Below, one piece after another: positions 33,199 through 41,940 of a stretch of DNA of 64,000 bases. Position 1 is the first letter of the stretch. Each line of letters begins with the position of its first letter. The notes beneath the pieces are model-generated. The model did no database searches and was not told the origin of the DNA. It saw nothing but the letters and a program-made list of their open reading frames with translations. This DNA comes from Desulfosarcina ovata subsp. ovata (GTDB lineage: Bacteria > Desulfobacterota > Desulfobacteria > Desulfobacterales > Desulfosarcinaceae), in assembly GCF_009689005.1 (NCBI RefSeq), contig NZ_AP021879.1, positions 2,108,001 to 2,172,000 of the forward strand. Direction: 5' to 3'. The translations under genes were made by a program, and so were the position numbers.

Positions 33199-33978
33199 TT
33201 ACACAAACCCCGGCACCGTTTCGGCCAGCTTCATACCCGCATCGAGAAACGGTTTCAACAGTTTGTCAGACTGGGCCTGCTCCTTGGCCGGGATTTCAGG
33301 CGGCGCCTGCGATTCCATCAAATCTTGGCCTTCGTCCAGTGACGATTCGGCCGTAGCGACCAACTCGTCAACGGGCATGGAGGCTTCCTCCGGCATCAGG
33401 CCAATAGCCTCGGGAAGCTCCGCAATATCGGGCGCTTCCGGAACATCAGGGATTTCAGGGGATTCGGGTGTTGCGGGCAGTTCAGGGGCATTCTGGGAGC
33501 TTATCTTGGTCGCCGCCAAGAGCACGGCGCTGGCCACGAAATGACCGGTCAGATCATCGCCGGATGTGGGGACCTCAGCTCCTTCGGGAAGTGCAATGCC
33601 GTCGCTGAAGGCGGTGGCATTGGCCACACAGCTAACCGGGGAATCGGTGGGCAGTTCAGCGGCGACAGTGCTGACTACCGTTTTTCTGGCCCGATCGGGC
33701 CGGGCAACCCATTGGTCCACGGCTTCGAGCGTTTCCTGCTCCGCCGGTGTCAGGCCGGCCTGTTCACCGGCCGTCCGAGCACTCTGGGCCGCCCATTCCA
33801 CTGCCTTCTCCTTGGGCAGGCTGCGCGCCATGGCCTGAACCGCATCGACGCTCAGCTTCTCCTGTCGCAGGGCGGTGATAAATTCGGAAGCCTTGGCATG
33901 CTGGGCCGCAAGGGCTTTGGCTTCCGGTGAACAGGGAAACTGTTCACACAATGCGACCAGATCGATATCAGTGGCCAT
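33199..33978 (-). CDS. DUF6931-like T6SS-associated protein
   Basis: 259 residues, cytosolic, no signal peptide. The N-terminal 160 residues are helical with the pattern I recall for DUF6931 (SPEAKALAAQHAKASEFITALRQEKLSVDAVQAMARSLPKEKAVEWAAQSAR; TLEAVDQWVARPDRAR; GDDLTGHFVASAVLLAAT). The rest is a Pro/Glu-rich linker (SPEIPDVPEAPDIAELPEA) and a short helical tail ending LAETVPGFV. Such genes commonly accompany PAAR genes, so a chaperone or loading role for PAAR or its cargo is plausible but unproven. Its last 28 nt are duplicated as a scar at 28783-28810. Confidence 0.75.
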   Translation of the reverse strand: MATDIDLVALCEQFPCSPEAKALAAQHAKASEFITALRQEKLSVDAVQAMARSLPKEKAVEWAAQSARTAGEQAGLTPAEQETLEAVDQWVARPDRARKTVVSTVAAELPTDSPVSCVANATAFSDGIALPEGAEVPTSGDDLTGHFVASAVLLAATKISSQNAPELPATPESPEIPDVPEAPDIAELPEAIGLMPEEASMPVDELVATAESSLDEGQDLMESQAPPEIPAKEQAQSDKLLKPFLDAGMKLAETVPGFV

Positions 33979-34076
33979 TTTGCCTCACGGTGCCCGCAAT
34001 TGGGCGGTTTTCATCGTGCCCAGGACCTTCTCCGGGCCGAGTAGCGATCATCGATGTCCACCTGTCCGGCTGATGT

Positions 34077-34376
34077 CTACCCGCCGATCAACACGGTCAG
34101 GCATCCGAGGGCGATACTCCCTCCATGCGCCGTCGCATCGCCCATGCGCGCGGCCGGCATCCCGCCGATCATCACAGTGGCCGATCCCATGGCGATGGTA
34201 TCGGGCGGACCAACGCAGGTTGCCATATCACCGACGCGGGCGGCGGCCATGCCGCCAATCAATACGGTTGGACAGCCAATGGAGATCGGGCCACCGACAT
34301 GCGGAACGGGAGGCACCCCCGGTGTAACCATCGGGCAGGTGTGCATGTCTCCGAGTCGTGCAGCTGGTTTTCCCAT
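34077..34376 (-). CDS. PAAR-domain spike-tip protein
   Basis: 99 residues, a bare PAAR domain with no toxin extension. It has the repeated PAAR turns: GKPAARLGDMHTCPMVTPGVPPVPHVGG, TVLIGGMAAARVGDMATC, TVMIGGMPAARMGDATAHGGS. PAAR proteins cap the VgrG trimer as a sharp cone and connect effectors to the spike. It lies two genes after vgrG and before the DUF6931-like gene, so it is the likely tip for the whole LysM array. A degraded second copy is at 28921-28956. Confidence 0.93.
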   Translation of the reverse strand: MGKPAARLGDMHTCPMVTPGVPPVPHVGGPISIGCPTVLIGGMAAARVGDMATCVGPPDTIAMGSATVMIGGMPAARMGDATAHGGSIALGCLTVLIGG

Positions 34377-34468
34377 AGTTTTCGCTCCTGGCCGATTGCC
34401 ATTTTCGCGGTCAAGGACCGCTCCTACAAATGCTCACGATGTCATCATTTCTTGATCTTTATCTGTAC

Positions 34469-34516
34469 GAGCTGGCCATGCCTGCGACAACGGGTTCACA
34501 TATTGTTCCTGCCGGC
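34469..34516 (+). repeat. Direct repeat, upstream border of the effector array (copy of 10886-10933)
   Basis: 48 nt just beyond the 3' end of the transthyretin-like gene, matching 10886-10933 in the same orientation with five mismatches and a 22-nt identical end. The two copies enclose about 23.5 kb containing PAAR, the DUF6931-like gene and all five LysM modules. Confidence 0.7.
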
Positions 34517-34520
34517 CCTG

Positions 34521-34919
34521 TTAAGCAGGCTCCCAGGCTTCCTTGTCCAAATCTGGAAACGTGATCTGACAGGTACCCGGATCGATCCCATCGACGCGGG
34601 CAAACCCCTTTTCGTCCAAGGTCCCGGTTGCCACCGAACCGTCCGGCAAGGTGATCTTGTATTTTTCACCGGGTACCGGCTGATCCTCCTCGTCCACCAG
34701 TTCGATTTCGATCCAGCTATTTTTTTCCTCTTCCTCATCGTCGCTGGCATTGGGATTGTGGGGCGTTTCCTCCGGGGCCCCGTATTTGCCTTCCTGGTCT
34801 TCAATCTGCTGGGCCTTCAGCTCGGAGACTTCACCGGGATCGGCCACATCGGCCGCCTCGGGCACTTCTGGGGCAGCCGGTTCCACCGCGCTACCGGCCT
34901 TGCCGCTTTTTGGATTCAT
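34521..34919 (-). CDS. Transthyretin-like (carboxypeptidase-regulatory type) T6SS-associated protein
   Basis: 132 residues. The N-terminal half is acidic and Pro/Ala-rich. The C-terminal half is a single beta-sandwich: WIEIELVDEEDQPVPGEKYK, LPDGSVATGTLDEKGFARVDG, DPGTCQITFPDLDKEAW. The same fold and motif order (charged strand, P-x-x-x-Y, G-T-L/T-D-D-x-G) form the middle domain of the five LysM proteins, which suggests a common binding partner, perhaps VgrG or PAAR. It lies between vgrG and PAAR on the same strand. Confidence 0.78.
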   Translation of the reverse strand: MNPKSGKAGSAVEPAAPEVPEAADVADPGEVSELKAQQIEDQEGKYGAPEETPHNPNASDDEEEEKNSWIEIELVDEEDQPVPGEKYKITLPDGSVATGTLDEKGFARVDGIDPGTCQITFPDLDKEAWEPA

Positions 34920-34937
34920 CGGTCTACCATCCTTGTG

Positions 34938-35091
34938 TTAGGATCGGGAATTTTATTAATTGAACAAAATTGCTTGTTCTTGCGCCCCTCTTCCGCGTTG
35001 CATCAACGGCCACATACTCCCGGTATGCAACCCTTGATGCGCCTTGAAGACGAACACAATTACGTCCAATTAATTTCATCCCCGATCCTTA
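34938..35091. repeat. 154-bp imperfect inverted-repeat element at the end of vgrG
   Basis: Arms 34938-34961 and 35068-35091 are near-complements (TTAGGATCGGG at one end, CCCGATCCTTA at the other, then ATTAATT/AATTAAT), and weaker similarity continues inward for about ten bases. The outer end covers the vgrG stop codon. It has no coding capacity. The design is MITE-like; in RNA it would fold as a long hairpin between vgrG and the transthyretin-like gene. Confidence 0.6.
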
Positions 35092-37092
35092 GTTGATCTT
35101 GACCATCCCCCCCTTGATGGTGACCATTGCGCTGCCGCTGACTTCCGCCATCTTCCCATCGATCACCACCTGCGTACCGCTGATTTTGATTCCCGTGTTG
35201 TCCATGGCGATATAAGATCCGCCGACCTTGATGGTAACATTGGTCATGCCTTCGATGACAAGATTATCGCCCTTGACATAGTAGTCATTGGTTACCTGTT
35301 CCGAGTGATTGGCCTTGAAGACCTCGATCATATCGCCCTTGACCGTCAGGGAACAGCTGCCATCGACCCCTTTGGCCTCCTTGCCTTTTACCTTGAGGTG
35401 GCGATCTTTGCCGATCTCTTCGAAGTGGTCGGCACCGACTTTCTCATGGCGGTTGTTTTCCACCTCTTCCTTCTGGTATCGTTTAACAATCAGGTGCCGA
35501 TCCCTGCCGATCCACTCGAAGCAATCGTTTTTTACCCTTATATCCTGATTCTTTTCGGCATGCACAAAAAGCTGTTCTTCGCCCTTTTTGTCCTCAAACC
35601 GTATTTCGTTGAACCCCCCGCCATCCGGAGAGGAATTTGACTTGAACGTCGATTTGGTCTTCTCATCGGGTAGCGAGTAAGGCGGCATGTTGTGTTCGTG
35701 ATAAACGCACCCGGTGATGATCGGCCGATCGGGGTCGCCTTCGAGGAACTCGACGATCACCTCCTGGCCAACCCTTGGGATAAACATCCCCCCCCATCCA
35801 GCTCCCGAAATCATCTGGGCAACACGCATCCAACAGGAACTATTTTCGTTATTTTCACCTTCACGATCCCAATGGAACTGGACCTTCACCCGGCCGTACT
35901 TGTCCGTGTAAATTTCTTCGGATTCAGGCCCCACCACCATGGCCGTCTGGACCCCGTGAATCTTCGGTCGAAAGCTGCGGCAGCGTGGCCTGAAAGACGT
36001 CTCAAAGGGGATGCAGGAAAAGGTGTTCGTGTAATGGTCTACCTGGGGGGTACCGAATACTTCCCATCCTTGGCTGGCCTCATGCGTAACCGAAACCAGC
36101 AGATATTCTTTATCATTTAGCTCATCGCGGCCATAATTTTCCAGTTTAAAGTGGTATCCGCTTCGAAACCCGATGCACTCACTCTTGCCCTTTAGGGTGG
36201 TTATCTCCACCTCCTCCGCTTCCATGCGGATCCGCCCGTAGCGTTCTCCGTCTTTATTGTTCCCGTATTTACCGGGATAATCATAAACTTCCCGCTGCAT
36301 TCGGGTATCGTTACCCGATTGTGTCGTATCGGTTTCCATGATCAGCGGCGTGGTGGGGGTTTCAAAATTGTAGTCGGTATGAGTGTATCGGGTGGGAATG
36401 ATTTTACACGCGCAGGTCAATTGGCGGATGAAGTAATCTTCTTCAGCTTCAACGGCTTTGGATTCAAATCGGGCGCTCTCCTGCCCTGGACACGGTTTCA
36501 GTTTGTTGGATGAATCGGTCAACACCATGGTATGCTGGCCATCTTCGTGACGAAAATAGTAGGAGATCCCCTCTTCTTCCATCAGCCTGGAAACAAAATT
36601 GAGATCGGTTTCATTGTACTGAACACAATAGGTCCGTTTTTCATATTCTTTGTCGAGGGCCCATTCATATTGACTTTCGACCCGCTCCTCAAATACCAGG
36701 TCGATAATTTCCTTAACGTTTTTATCCTGAAAGATTCGGTTGTTCGTCATCTTGCTGAGCAACCACGACCAGGGTACGATCGTCGCATGATAGACCGTGT
36801 GTTGACCTATCCCCTTTTCCGTCTCATCTTCACGGTGTCCCTGTTCGAACTCGGCGACAATGCCGTTGATATATCTGATTTCCTCATTGTGCATGTGCAT
36901 GGATACCGTGATGTGACCGCCGACCATATCCGAAAAAGATAGATTCGCCTCCTGGCTGAAAAAATCCAAATCATAACGAAAACCGTCGGAAAGCGTCTCG
37001 GTCCCACGTATTCTGATGAGGGCTAATGAATCAGGCGCCAAGGGCGTCTTGATGGTCAAAAAGCGATTGCTCTGATCGATAGGTGAGGTCAT
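35089..37092 (-). CDS. vgrG: VgrG/TssI spike protein
   Basis: The trimeric spike at the end of the Hcp tube. 667 residues, the length of a VgrG without toxin extension. The N-terminal gp27-like part begins FLTIKTPLAPDSLALIRIRGTETLSDGFRYDLDF and includes YCVQYNETDLNFVSRLMEEEGISYYF. The gp5-like OB-fold has GRVKVQFHWDREGE, SSCWMRVAQ, GWGGMFIPRVGQEVIVEFLEGDPDRPIITG. The C-terminal beta-helix shows repeats (GRDRHLIVK, EIGKDRHLKVKG, GDMIEVFKANHSEQV). GAGGCGTTC precedes the ATG, and a strong promoter lies about 200 bp upstream, so vgrG and the effector array can be transcribed apart from the core operon. Confidence 0.97.
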   Translation of the reverse strand: MTSPIDQSNRFLTIKTPLAPDSLALIRIRGTETLSDGFRYDLDFFSQEANLSFSDMVGGHITVSMHMHNEEIRYINGIVAEFEQGHREDETEKGIGQHTVYHATIVPWSWLLSKMTNNRIFQDKNVKEIIDLVFEERVESQYEWALDKEYEKRTYCVQYNETDLNFVSRLMEEEGISYYFRHEDGQHTMVLTDSSNKLKPCPGQESARFESKAVEAEEDYFIRQLTCACKIIPTRYTHTDYNFETPTTPLIMETDTTQSGNDTRMQREVYDYPGKYGNNKDGERYGRIRMEAEEVEITTLKGKSECIGFRSGYHFKLENYGRDELNDKEYLLVSVTHEASQGWEVFGTPQVDHYTNTFSCIPFETSFRPRCRSFRPKIHGVQTAMVVGPESEEIYTDKYGRVKVQFHWDREGENNENSSCWMRVAQMISGAGWGGMFIPRVGQEVIVEFLEGDPDRPIITGCVYHEHNMPPYSLPDEKTKSTFKSNSSPDGGGFNEIRFEDKKGEEQLFVHAEKNQDIRVKNDCFEWIGRDRHLIVKRYQKEEVENNRHEKVGADHFEEIGKDRHLKVKGKEAKGVDGSCSLTVKGDMIEVFKANHSEQVTNDYYVKGDNLVIEGMTNVTIKVGGSYIAMDNTGIKISGTQVVIDGKMAEVSGSAMVTIKGGMVKIN

Positions 37093-37417
37093 GAACGCCT
37101 CTTATTCATCGGTTTGCAGCCGCCTTGGGTATCAACCCGTTGGCAGCCGATGGATGTTGTGTCCTTCTAATTCCGTTCCACGAATTCCGGAGGTGGTAAC
37201 GGCGGGTGAGTCATGCAACGGTAAGTTGGCCTTAAGATTATCGGATCGTTTCATCAACAATCGCTTTTATCTTCAGATCACATTGCGAATTTTATCAATC
37301 GAAGTTTTGCATGTCAACCCAAGACAAGATTCATTTACTAAAAAACATCGGGTAGTTAGATTGTCTCCTGTTGTGATCGGCAGAAACTCTCCAGATCCTG
37401 TTTACATGGGCTTTAAC
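37093..37417 (-). other. vgrG upstream region
   Basis: 325 bp between the fused sheath-like gene and vgrG with no gene. Apart from the promoter at 37289-37317 it is featureless. Transcripts starting there would carry a 5' leader of about 190 nt before vgrG, long enough for regulation at the RNA level, though I see no obvious structure. Confidence 0.5.
37289..37317 (-). promoter_or_regulatory. Sigma70-type promoter upstream of vgrG
   Basis: On the minus strand, TTGACA (37317-37312) and TAAAAT (37294-37289) with an exact 17-bp spacer, followed by AT-rich DNA. It is the best promoter match I found in the T6SS region and points into vgrG, PAAR and the LysM modules. Confidence 0.7.
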
Positions 37418-38989
37418 CTAGCTCCATCGGCCGGAAAGAGCTTTCCCGGAACGTTCAATGGATTGCATCCGAGCCAATGCCGCCCGGTCCTGATCTTTGA
37501 ACGAAACCAATGGCATCACCCCGGCAGCAATCATTTCTGAAAGCGCTTTGTCCGTTAAAAGCACCTCACAACAGGGTTTGGTGAGGCGTTCATCACCGCG
37601 CTGAAACAGATGCAGCGGGAGTCCGTCGACCAAGGTTTCCAGCCGTCGCATAAGTTCCCAGCCCGACCGGCTGAAGGCGCGCCCCAGGATAAGGACGACG
37701 GCAAATGCCGGGTTGGCCCACAGGTAGTGGTTGTGAGGCGGGTCGCCGGGCATCTCTTCAAAATCGAAAACATCCACCGGATCGGTATCCTCACCGTAGG
37801 GAAGCCTCACCAGGAATCGTGGCATGGCCAGGCCGGCCCAGGCGGTCTCGGGCAGGCTGCGCACCACCTGCCACGCGTTTTCGTCTTCGGATGGCGGTCG
37901 CGTTGTCCAGTCATCGGGGTCCGGGGATTCGGCGATATTCGAACAACCGATGACCGACCCGCCAGCCGCTGCGACAAACGGCGCATTCAACATCTGCCCC
38001 ATGGCCCCTGCGCGGGCAAGGACCACAGCGTCGGATTTCGTCTTCTCGAAAGTGTACAGGCCGGCAATCAGTGACCAAGGCACCTGCCCGCTACTCTCCT
38101 GGCCGGCAGCGGACAGCTTTCTGACGATCGTGCAGTCCGCCAGATCCTCGCAGGCGGTCAGGCTGGCCGAAAGTTCCGCCCGGGTCAGATCGAGCAGATA
38201 AACCTGGAGATTCTCTCCGGTATCCAGCCGCCGAATAATAAACCGAAGCGCCCGCCAGTTCGCTTCGATGGCCTGAAAGTCATGATGATGCAGGATTGAA
38301 TTCATGACGCCGGCAATGGAGCGGTCGACGCTGCCAACCAACGCATCCTGCTCCTTTTCGATGTCCGGCACCAGGTAAGGGCCCACCAGATCGTCCAGGA
38401 AGCGGTCCCAGTCGGTTGCAGGATGGGCGGTCCCTGAATCACCTGGCGTGCCGGAACCCGCCTCCAAAATTTGATCAAGCAGGTCGGATGAGGAAGTGAC
38501 GCCCGGGACCGTTTGCTGCCCCGGGGCGTTGCCGGTGGAAGCGGCCGGTTCCCCATGGGGCGCAGCCGGTGGTTTTCCGGAAAACCTTGCCGCGGTTTCG
38601 GCAAAGGCATCCGGATCCAAAAGTTTCCGGCGGGTCTCCTTGAGGGTTTTGAAAAGCGGGGAACGGTAATAGATCTGCTCGGGATGGAAATCCTCCAGTT
38701 CGCTGAAATCGAGTTCCACCAACGGCGATGACGGACCAGCCGAGGGGATGCGCACGGAAACCCCTATCTTCTCCATGACCGCGTCGTCACAATCCCGGTC
38801 GACCGCATACAACCGGCGATTTTCGATGTCCGAGCCATCGGTTTCCAGTCCCCGGTTGGCTCGTCCGCTGAAATCGCCCATGATGAGAATTTTAAACGGC
38901 AGACTCGATGATGGCTTCGCCTGGACCGAATTTTTTGGATTGGCGGACATGGAAACGCCGATACTGTCGAAGGTGATGGGGTCGGCCAT
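37418..38989 (-). CDS. TssB-TssC fusion-like T6SS sheath paralogue
   Basis: 523 residues. Residues 25-135 resemble TssB/VipA (SLPFKILIMGDFSGRANRG; VSVRIPS; LDFSELEDFHPEQIYYRSPLFKTLKETRRKL). After a Pro/Gly/Ser linker, residues from about 205 resemble TssC/VipB (VDRSIAGVMNSILHHHDFQAIEANWRALRFIIRRLDTGENLQVYLLDLT; AAAGGSVIGCSN; MPRFLVRLPYGEDTDPVDVFDFEE; HYLWANPAFAV; LLTDKALSEMIAAGVMPLVSFKDQD). It stops before the C-terminal domain present in the true TssC (51165-52655). Since intact tssB and tssC exist upstream, this is a specialised paralogue, perhaps a sheath cap, an assembly regulator or a receptor for cargo; I know of no assigned role. AGAGGAG precedes the start. Confidence 0.82.
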   Translation of the reverse strand: MADPITFDSIGVSMSANPKNSVQAKPSSSLPFKILIMGDFSGRANRGLETDGSDIENRRLYAVDRDCDDAVMEKIGVSVRIPSAGPSSPLVELDFSELEDFHPEQIYYRSPLFKTLKETRRKLLDPDAFAETAARFSGKPPAAPHGEPAASTGNAPGQQTVPGVTSSSDLLDQILEAGSGTPGDSGTAHPATDWDRFLDDLVGPYLVPDIEKEQDALVGSVDRSIAGVMNSILHHHDFQAIEANWRALRFIIRRLDTGENLQVYLLDLTRAELSASLTACEDLADCTIVRKLSAAGQESSGQVPWSLIAGLYTFEKTKSDAVVLARAGAMGQMLNAPFVAAAGGSVIGCSNIAESPDPDDWTTRPPSEDENAWQVVRSLPETAWAGLAMPRFLVRLPYGEDTDPVDVFDFEEMPGDPPHNHYLWANPAFAVVLILGRAFSRSGWELMRRLETLVDGLPLHLFQRGDERLTKPCCEVLLTDKALSEMIAAGVMPLVSFKDQDRAALARMQSIERSGKALSGRWS

Positions 38990-39365
38990 AGTTTCTCCTC
39001 TGTCTGCGAGAAAAATCGCCAGACGGATGATCGGTTGTCTGTGTCAAAACTTAAGGGCTGGGCACATTGGGAAATCAGAGCGGGGGCGGTTCCGCAACTA
39101 TGTAAGTCCATCAAGGCAAATTCATGTCTCGCCAAATGAAATCCCACCACAACACCGTCAGGTTGGCTCATTGATAGTATAAAACGACTGGAAAACGCCA
39201 CCTAAACGGGTGAAGGTGGTAAAACTAACGGACGATGATGCCGTACTGGAACCAAGCCCAGTCCCCGATGAAAAAAACTGATCTTTACTGTTCACATTTT
39301 AAATGTCGGGCAATAGGGTTTGTATTGGGTTGCTCCACTGTTCAGTGTGGCATTTACTAAAAATC
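38990..39365. other. Non-coding gap before the fused sheath-like gene
   Basis: 376 bp without a credible gene. On the minus strand a TTGACA (39056-39051) and a TATACT (near 39180) are present but neither has a well-placed partner, so no promoter is called. Confidence 0.35.
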
Positions 39366-40583
39366 TTAGCGGATTGTAAGCCCAGAATCTATTGCAAACT
39401 GTTTAATATATTCTTTCGAAGGATAAGGCGGAACATTAGTGAATCGTTGCAACAAACTTTGATCAGCCTTGAATGCGTACAGCCATTTATGCCATTCACT
39501 TTGTTCAGCCACATAACACCCCTCCAATTTTTTGGCATTATAGTAGCATAAAATTAAATTTGCCATTCCCCTTCGATCATAAGCCTGCAGGATACGTTTA
39601 ATGGCTTCCGCACCTCCGCGTGTTGCAGGATTCGACTGGTAGTTTTTAGGGAACAGGGTACCGTAGCAGCCTACGCTGTAATCGATATAGTTATTGAGCG
39701 TAAGTGGCGTGGCGATTTCAATCAACGAATGATGCCCGCCAGCTCCGATAGTACCCAAAGGTAGTAGAAAGAAAATCTTGTCATCGATGACATGGGAAAA
39801 ACGCTGGAGAATAAAAATATTGTCTGTTGTGGTGCCGGAGATCGTTGCGCCGCGCATTAAACCAAATACCTGATCCATCTTACCGGTTAGGTCGTTATCC
39901 AAGATTACCCAGTTCATTATCCCGGAAGTTTCACCTGATGTCGCCACATCTCGGGCAGGCGTAATTTTCATTACCCCGGTCTTTTTCTTAACGTCGTTAC
40001 CTTCCCGGGATGAAAATGTTTTGAGGACCCAATTGCCTCCAAAGATTTCGGAATAACCGATGAGTTCATCATGATCCAACGCAAAGGGGGCGGCCCTTCT
40101 ACGTCCTTTTTGCGAATTTTGGCTGCCTTGATTCGTTTTTAGATCCTGGCCTCTTCCTTTAATCTGATGTTTTTTCCAGGTTCCAATGTTCGTAGTATCC
40201 TTCTGCGGCGCTATTCTTTGTGCATTGACGTCTTTGCCCAAGTAACCCTCCTCAACAATTTCACCATAAACGCGTATCCAATCGCCGCATTCGAATGCAC
40301 TCCACGTTCTTGCAAAAGAGAGGAGTCCATAGTTATAGGGTCTCCAGTTTTTTAAACCCCGCATGCAAGCATAAAAAGACCACTTTTTAGGAAAGTCCGC
40401 CAGAAAAGATCTGTTCGCGCCTAGACGATTATCCACTTCAAGAATGGACTTGCGGCAAACCTGCCTCAACGTCGGCAAGAAATCCGTAGAAAATACCTCG
40501 TACACATCCCACACCAAGCTTATTTCTAAACCCTGCTTCTGTGTGATAAGTTTTTGCGCTTCTAATCTGTTGCAATCAAACAT
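39366..40583 (-). CDS. Protein of unknown function in the T6SS locus
   Basis: 405 residues, no signal peptide or membrane segment. It starts with a helical stretch (LEAQKLITQKQGLEISLVWDVYEVFSTDFLP) and later has a basic linker (QIKGRGQDLKTNQGSQNSQKGRRRAAP) before a beta-rich domain containing VMKITPARD, NWVILDNDLTGK, FLLPLGTIGAGGHHSLIEIATPLTLNNYIDYSVGCYGTLFP and a helical end. The GGHHS motif might be catalytic or bind metal; I do not recognise a family. GAGGAG precedes the ATG. It follows two paralogous unknown genes and is a possible cargo or toxin of the locus. Confidence 0.68.
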   Translation of the reverse strand: MFDCNRLEAQKLITQKQGLEISLVWDVYEVFSTDFLPTLRQVCRKSILEVDNRLGANRSFLADFPKKWSFYACMRGLKNWRPYNYGLLSFARTWSAFECGDWIRVYGEIVEEGYLGKDVNAQRIAPQKDTTNIGTWKKHQIKGRGQDLKTNQGSQNSQKGRRRAAPFALDHDELIGYSEIFGGNWVLKTFSSREGNDVKKKTGVMKITPARDVATSGETSGIMNWVILDNDLTGKMDQVFGLMRGATISGTTTDNIFILQRFSHVIDDKIFFLLPLGTIGAGGHHSLIEIATPLTLNNYIDYSVGCYGTLFPKNYQSNPATRGGAEAIKRILQAYDRRGMANLILCYYNAKKLEGCYVAEQSEWHKWLYAFKADQSLLQRFTNVPPYPSKEYIKQFAIDSGLTIR

Positions 40584-40747
40584 TCTTATACTCCTCTCGA
40601 TGACTATTTTTTAAAGGAAGAGGAATTAAAAGGGTCTTCTTTTTTAAGTCACATTTTGGGCTTTTAAATGATATCAAGTGAATTTTTCATGCATTTTGCC
40701 GGCAAGGCTTTCAAGTGGTAACCAAAAGGGGGCAAGTCTGCTCTTAA

Positions 40748-41893
40748 CTAGCGGATCACTCTTCTGTTTCTCAAATCGACGACCACTGGAATCTCCCTTC
40801 GCGGAGTACGTCCTTCGATCGATGGGATGATCGGCCCACCTGGTTTACCCACAAGATCTGGGCTCAATCTTCCGGCCGCCTGCATTTTTTTAATGCGTTC
40901 AAACCGTTCCGTCGTAAGTTCGATGAACATGCCATCATAGTAGTTGCCAGTGCTGGGACCGTATCCGTAAAGGTTGGCGCCATCGATGCGCCGGACGACC
41001 TCCCCTTCCCGGTCGACTTTTGACGTGTATGCGAAATCATCCCCGCCGGTTGAAGAATAACGGCTGTGACCGCCCAGGATGCTATGCTTTCCACCGTAAT
41101 TGTCCGATACGCCGAAAATCAGTTGACGCAATCCCCGCTTTCGATGCAATAGATTCAGCAGTGCACCGCCGATCCCACCCTGTTTTCTTCCCGATCGGTC
41201 AAACGGCGCGGATTGTTCGGCACCGATCAACAGCGCTTTGGGTGAGAATTGAGGCGTGTCCCCCGTGTATGCAATGTAAAGATGCCCATGGCCTCCACTT
41301 TGGTGATCGATCTCCCGACCTGAAATAATGTTGCGATTGCCACACCCCCCCAATGCGATATTGACGCCAAAGTGTTTTACATTGCGGTTATGTTTCAGCT
41401 CTTCAACCTTTTTTGTGGCCACATTGCCGATCGTTACGGGCTGAGGCAGCCGTCCGATGCCGTGGGTTGCCGCCATTCTGCGCCGTGGTTCTTCATCGCC
41501 CCACAACCAGTCCCAGAATTCACCGTCGTCACTCTCGGGCAGCTGAATCAGTACGCGGGCAGTATGGGAAATGGTCGAACAAATAGGAATCCGTTGGGTG
41601 CAGAAGGACTCCCATTCCGTTCCTCTATTGACCATCAACCCACCCCAATAGAGGACCCCAAAGACACGCAGCAAAAACTCTCCTTTCCAGGGTTCCCCGC
41701 AATCTGTTATGGCGCCGTACCAAAGAGCCACGTCTCTTTTAAACTGGATGTCAGGGCCATGCCCCGATAGAAACCACCGTGTGCGTTCTTGCAGGCTTTG
41801 TGGGGTGTTCTCCCAGACTTTGTTGTTGAAGGCGTAACGCTGCAGCGCTTTCAATTCCGAGTAGGCTTCCGCTCCGTTGATTGCTCCCGGCAT
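40748..41893 (-). CDS. Unknown protein, paralogue of the gene at 41941-42999
   Basis: 381 residues, no export signal. It shares with its neighbour an ordered set of motifs: VALWYGAITDCG, LRVFGVLYWGGLMVN, ARVLIQLPESDDGEFWDWLWGDEE, ATHGIGRLP, FGVNIALGGCGNRNIISG, GHGHLYIAY, ALLIGAEQSAP, GGIGGALLN. Conserved His/Asn in N-x-ALGG-x-GNRN and G-H-x-Y-I suggest an enzyme or a carbohydrate-binding fold, but I recognise no family. A 47-bp gap and a GGAGAG site link it to its neighbour. Its position between clpV and the fused sheath gene suggests cargo or an accessory of this T6SS. Confidence 0.7.
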   Translation of the reverse strand: MPGAINGAEAYSELKALQRYAFNNKVWENTPQSLQERTRWFLSGHGPDIQFKRDVALWYGAITDCGEPWKGEFLLRVFGVLYWGGLMVNRGTEWESFCTQRIPICSTISHTARVLIQLPESDDGEFWDWLWGDEEPRRRMAATHGIGRLPQPVTIGNVATKKVEELKHNRNVKHFGVNIALGGCGNRNIISGREIDHQSGGHGHLYIAYTGDTPQFSPKALLIGAEQSAPFDRSGRKQGGIGGALLNLLHRKRGLRQLIFGVSDNYGGKHSILGGHSRYSSTGGDDFAYTSKVDREGEVVRRIDGANLYGYGPSTGNYYDGMFIELTTERFERIKKMQAAGRLSPDLVGKPGGPIIPSIEGRTPRREIPVVVDLRNRRVIR

Positions 41894-41940
41894 GGTTTCT
41901 TCTCTCCTGTGCGTTGTTGTTCTCCGGCGGTTTCGCCAAA

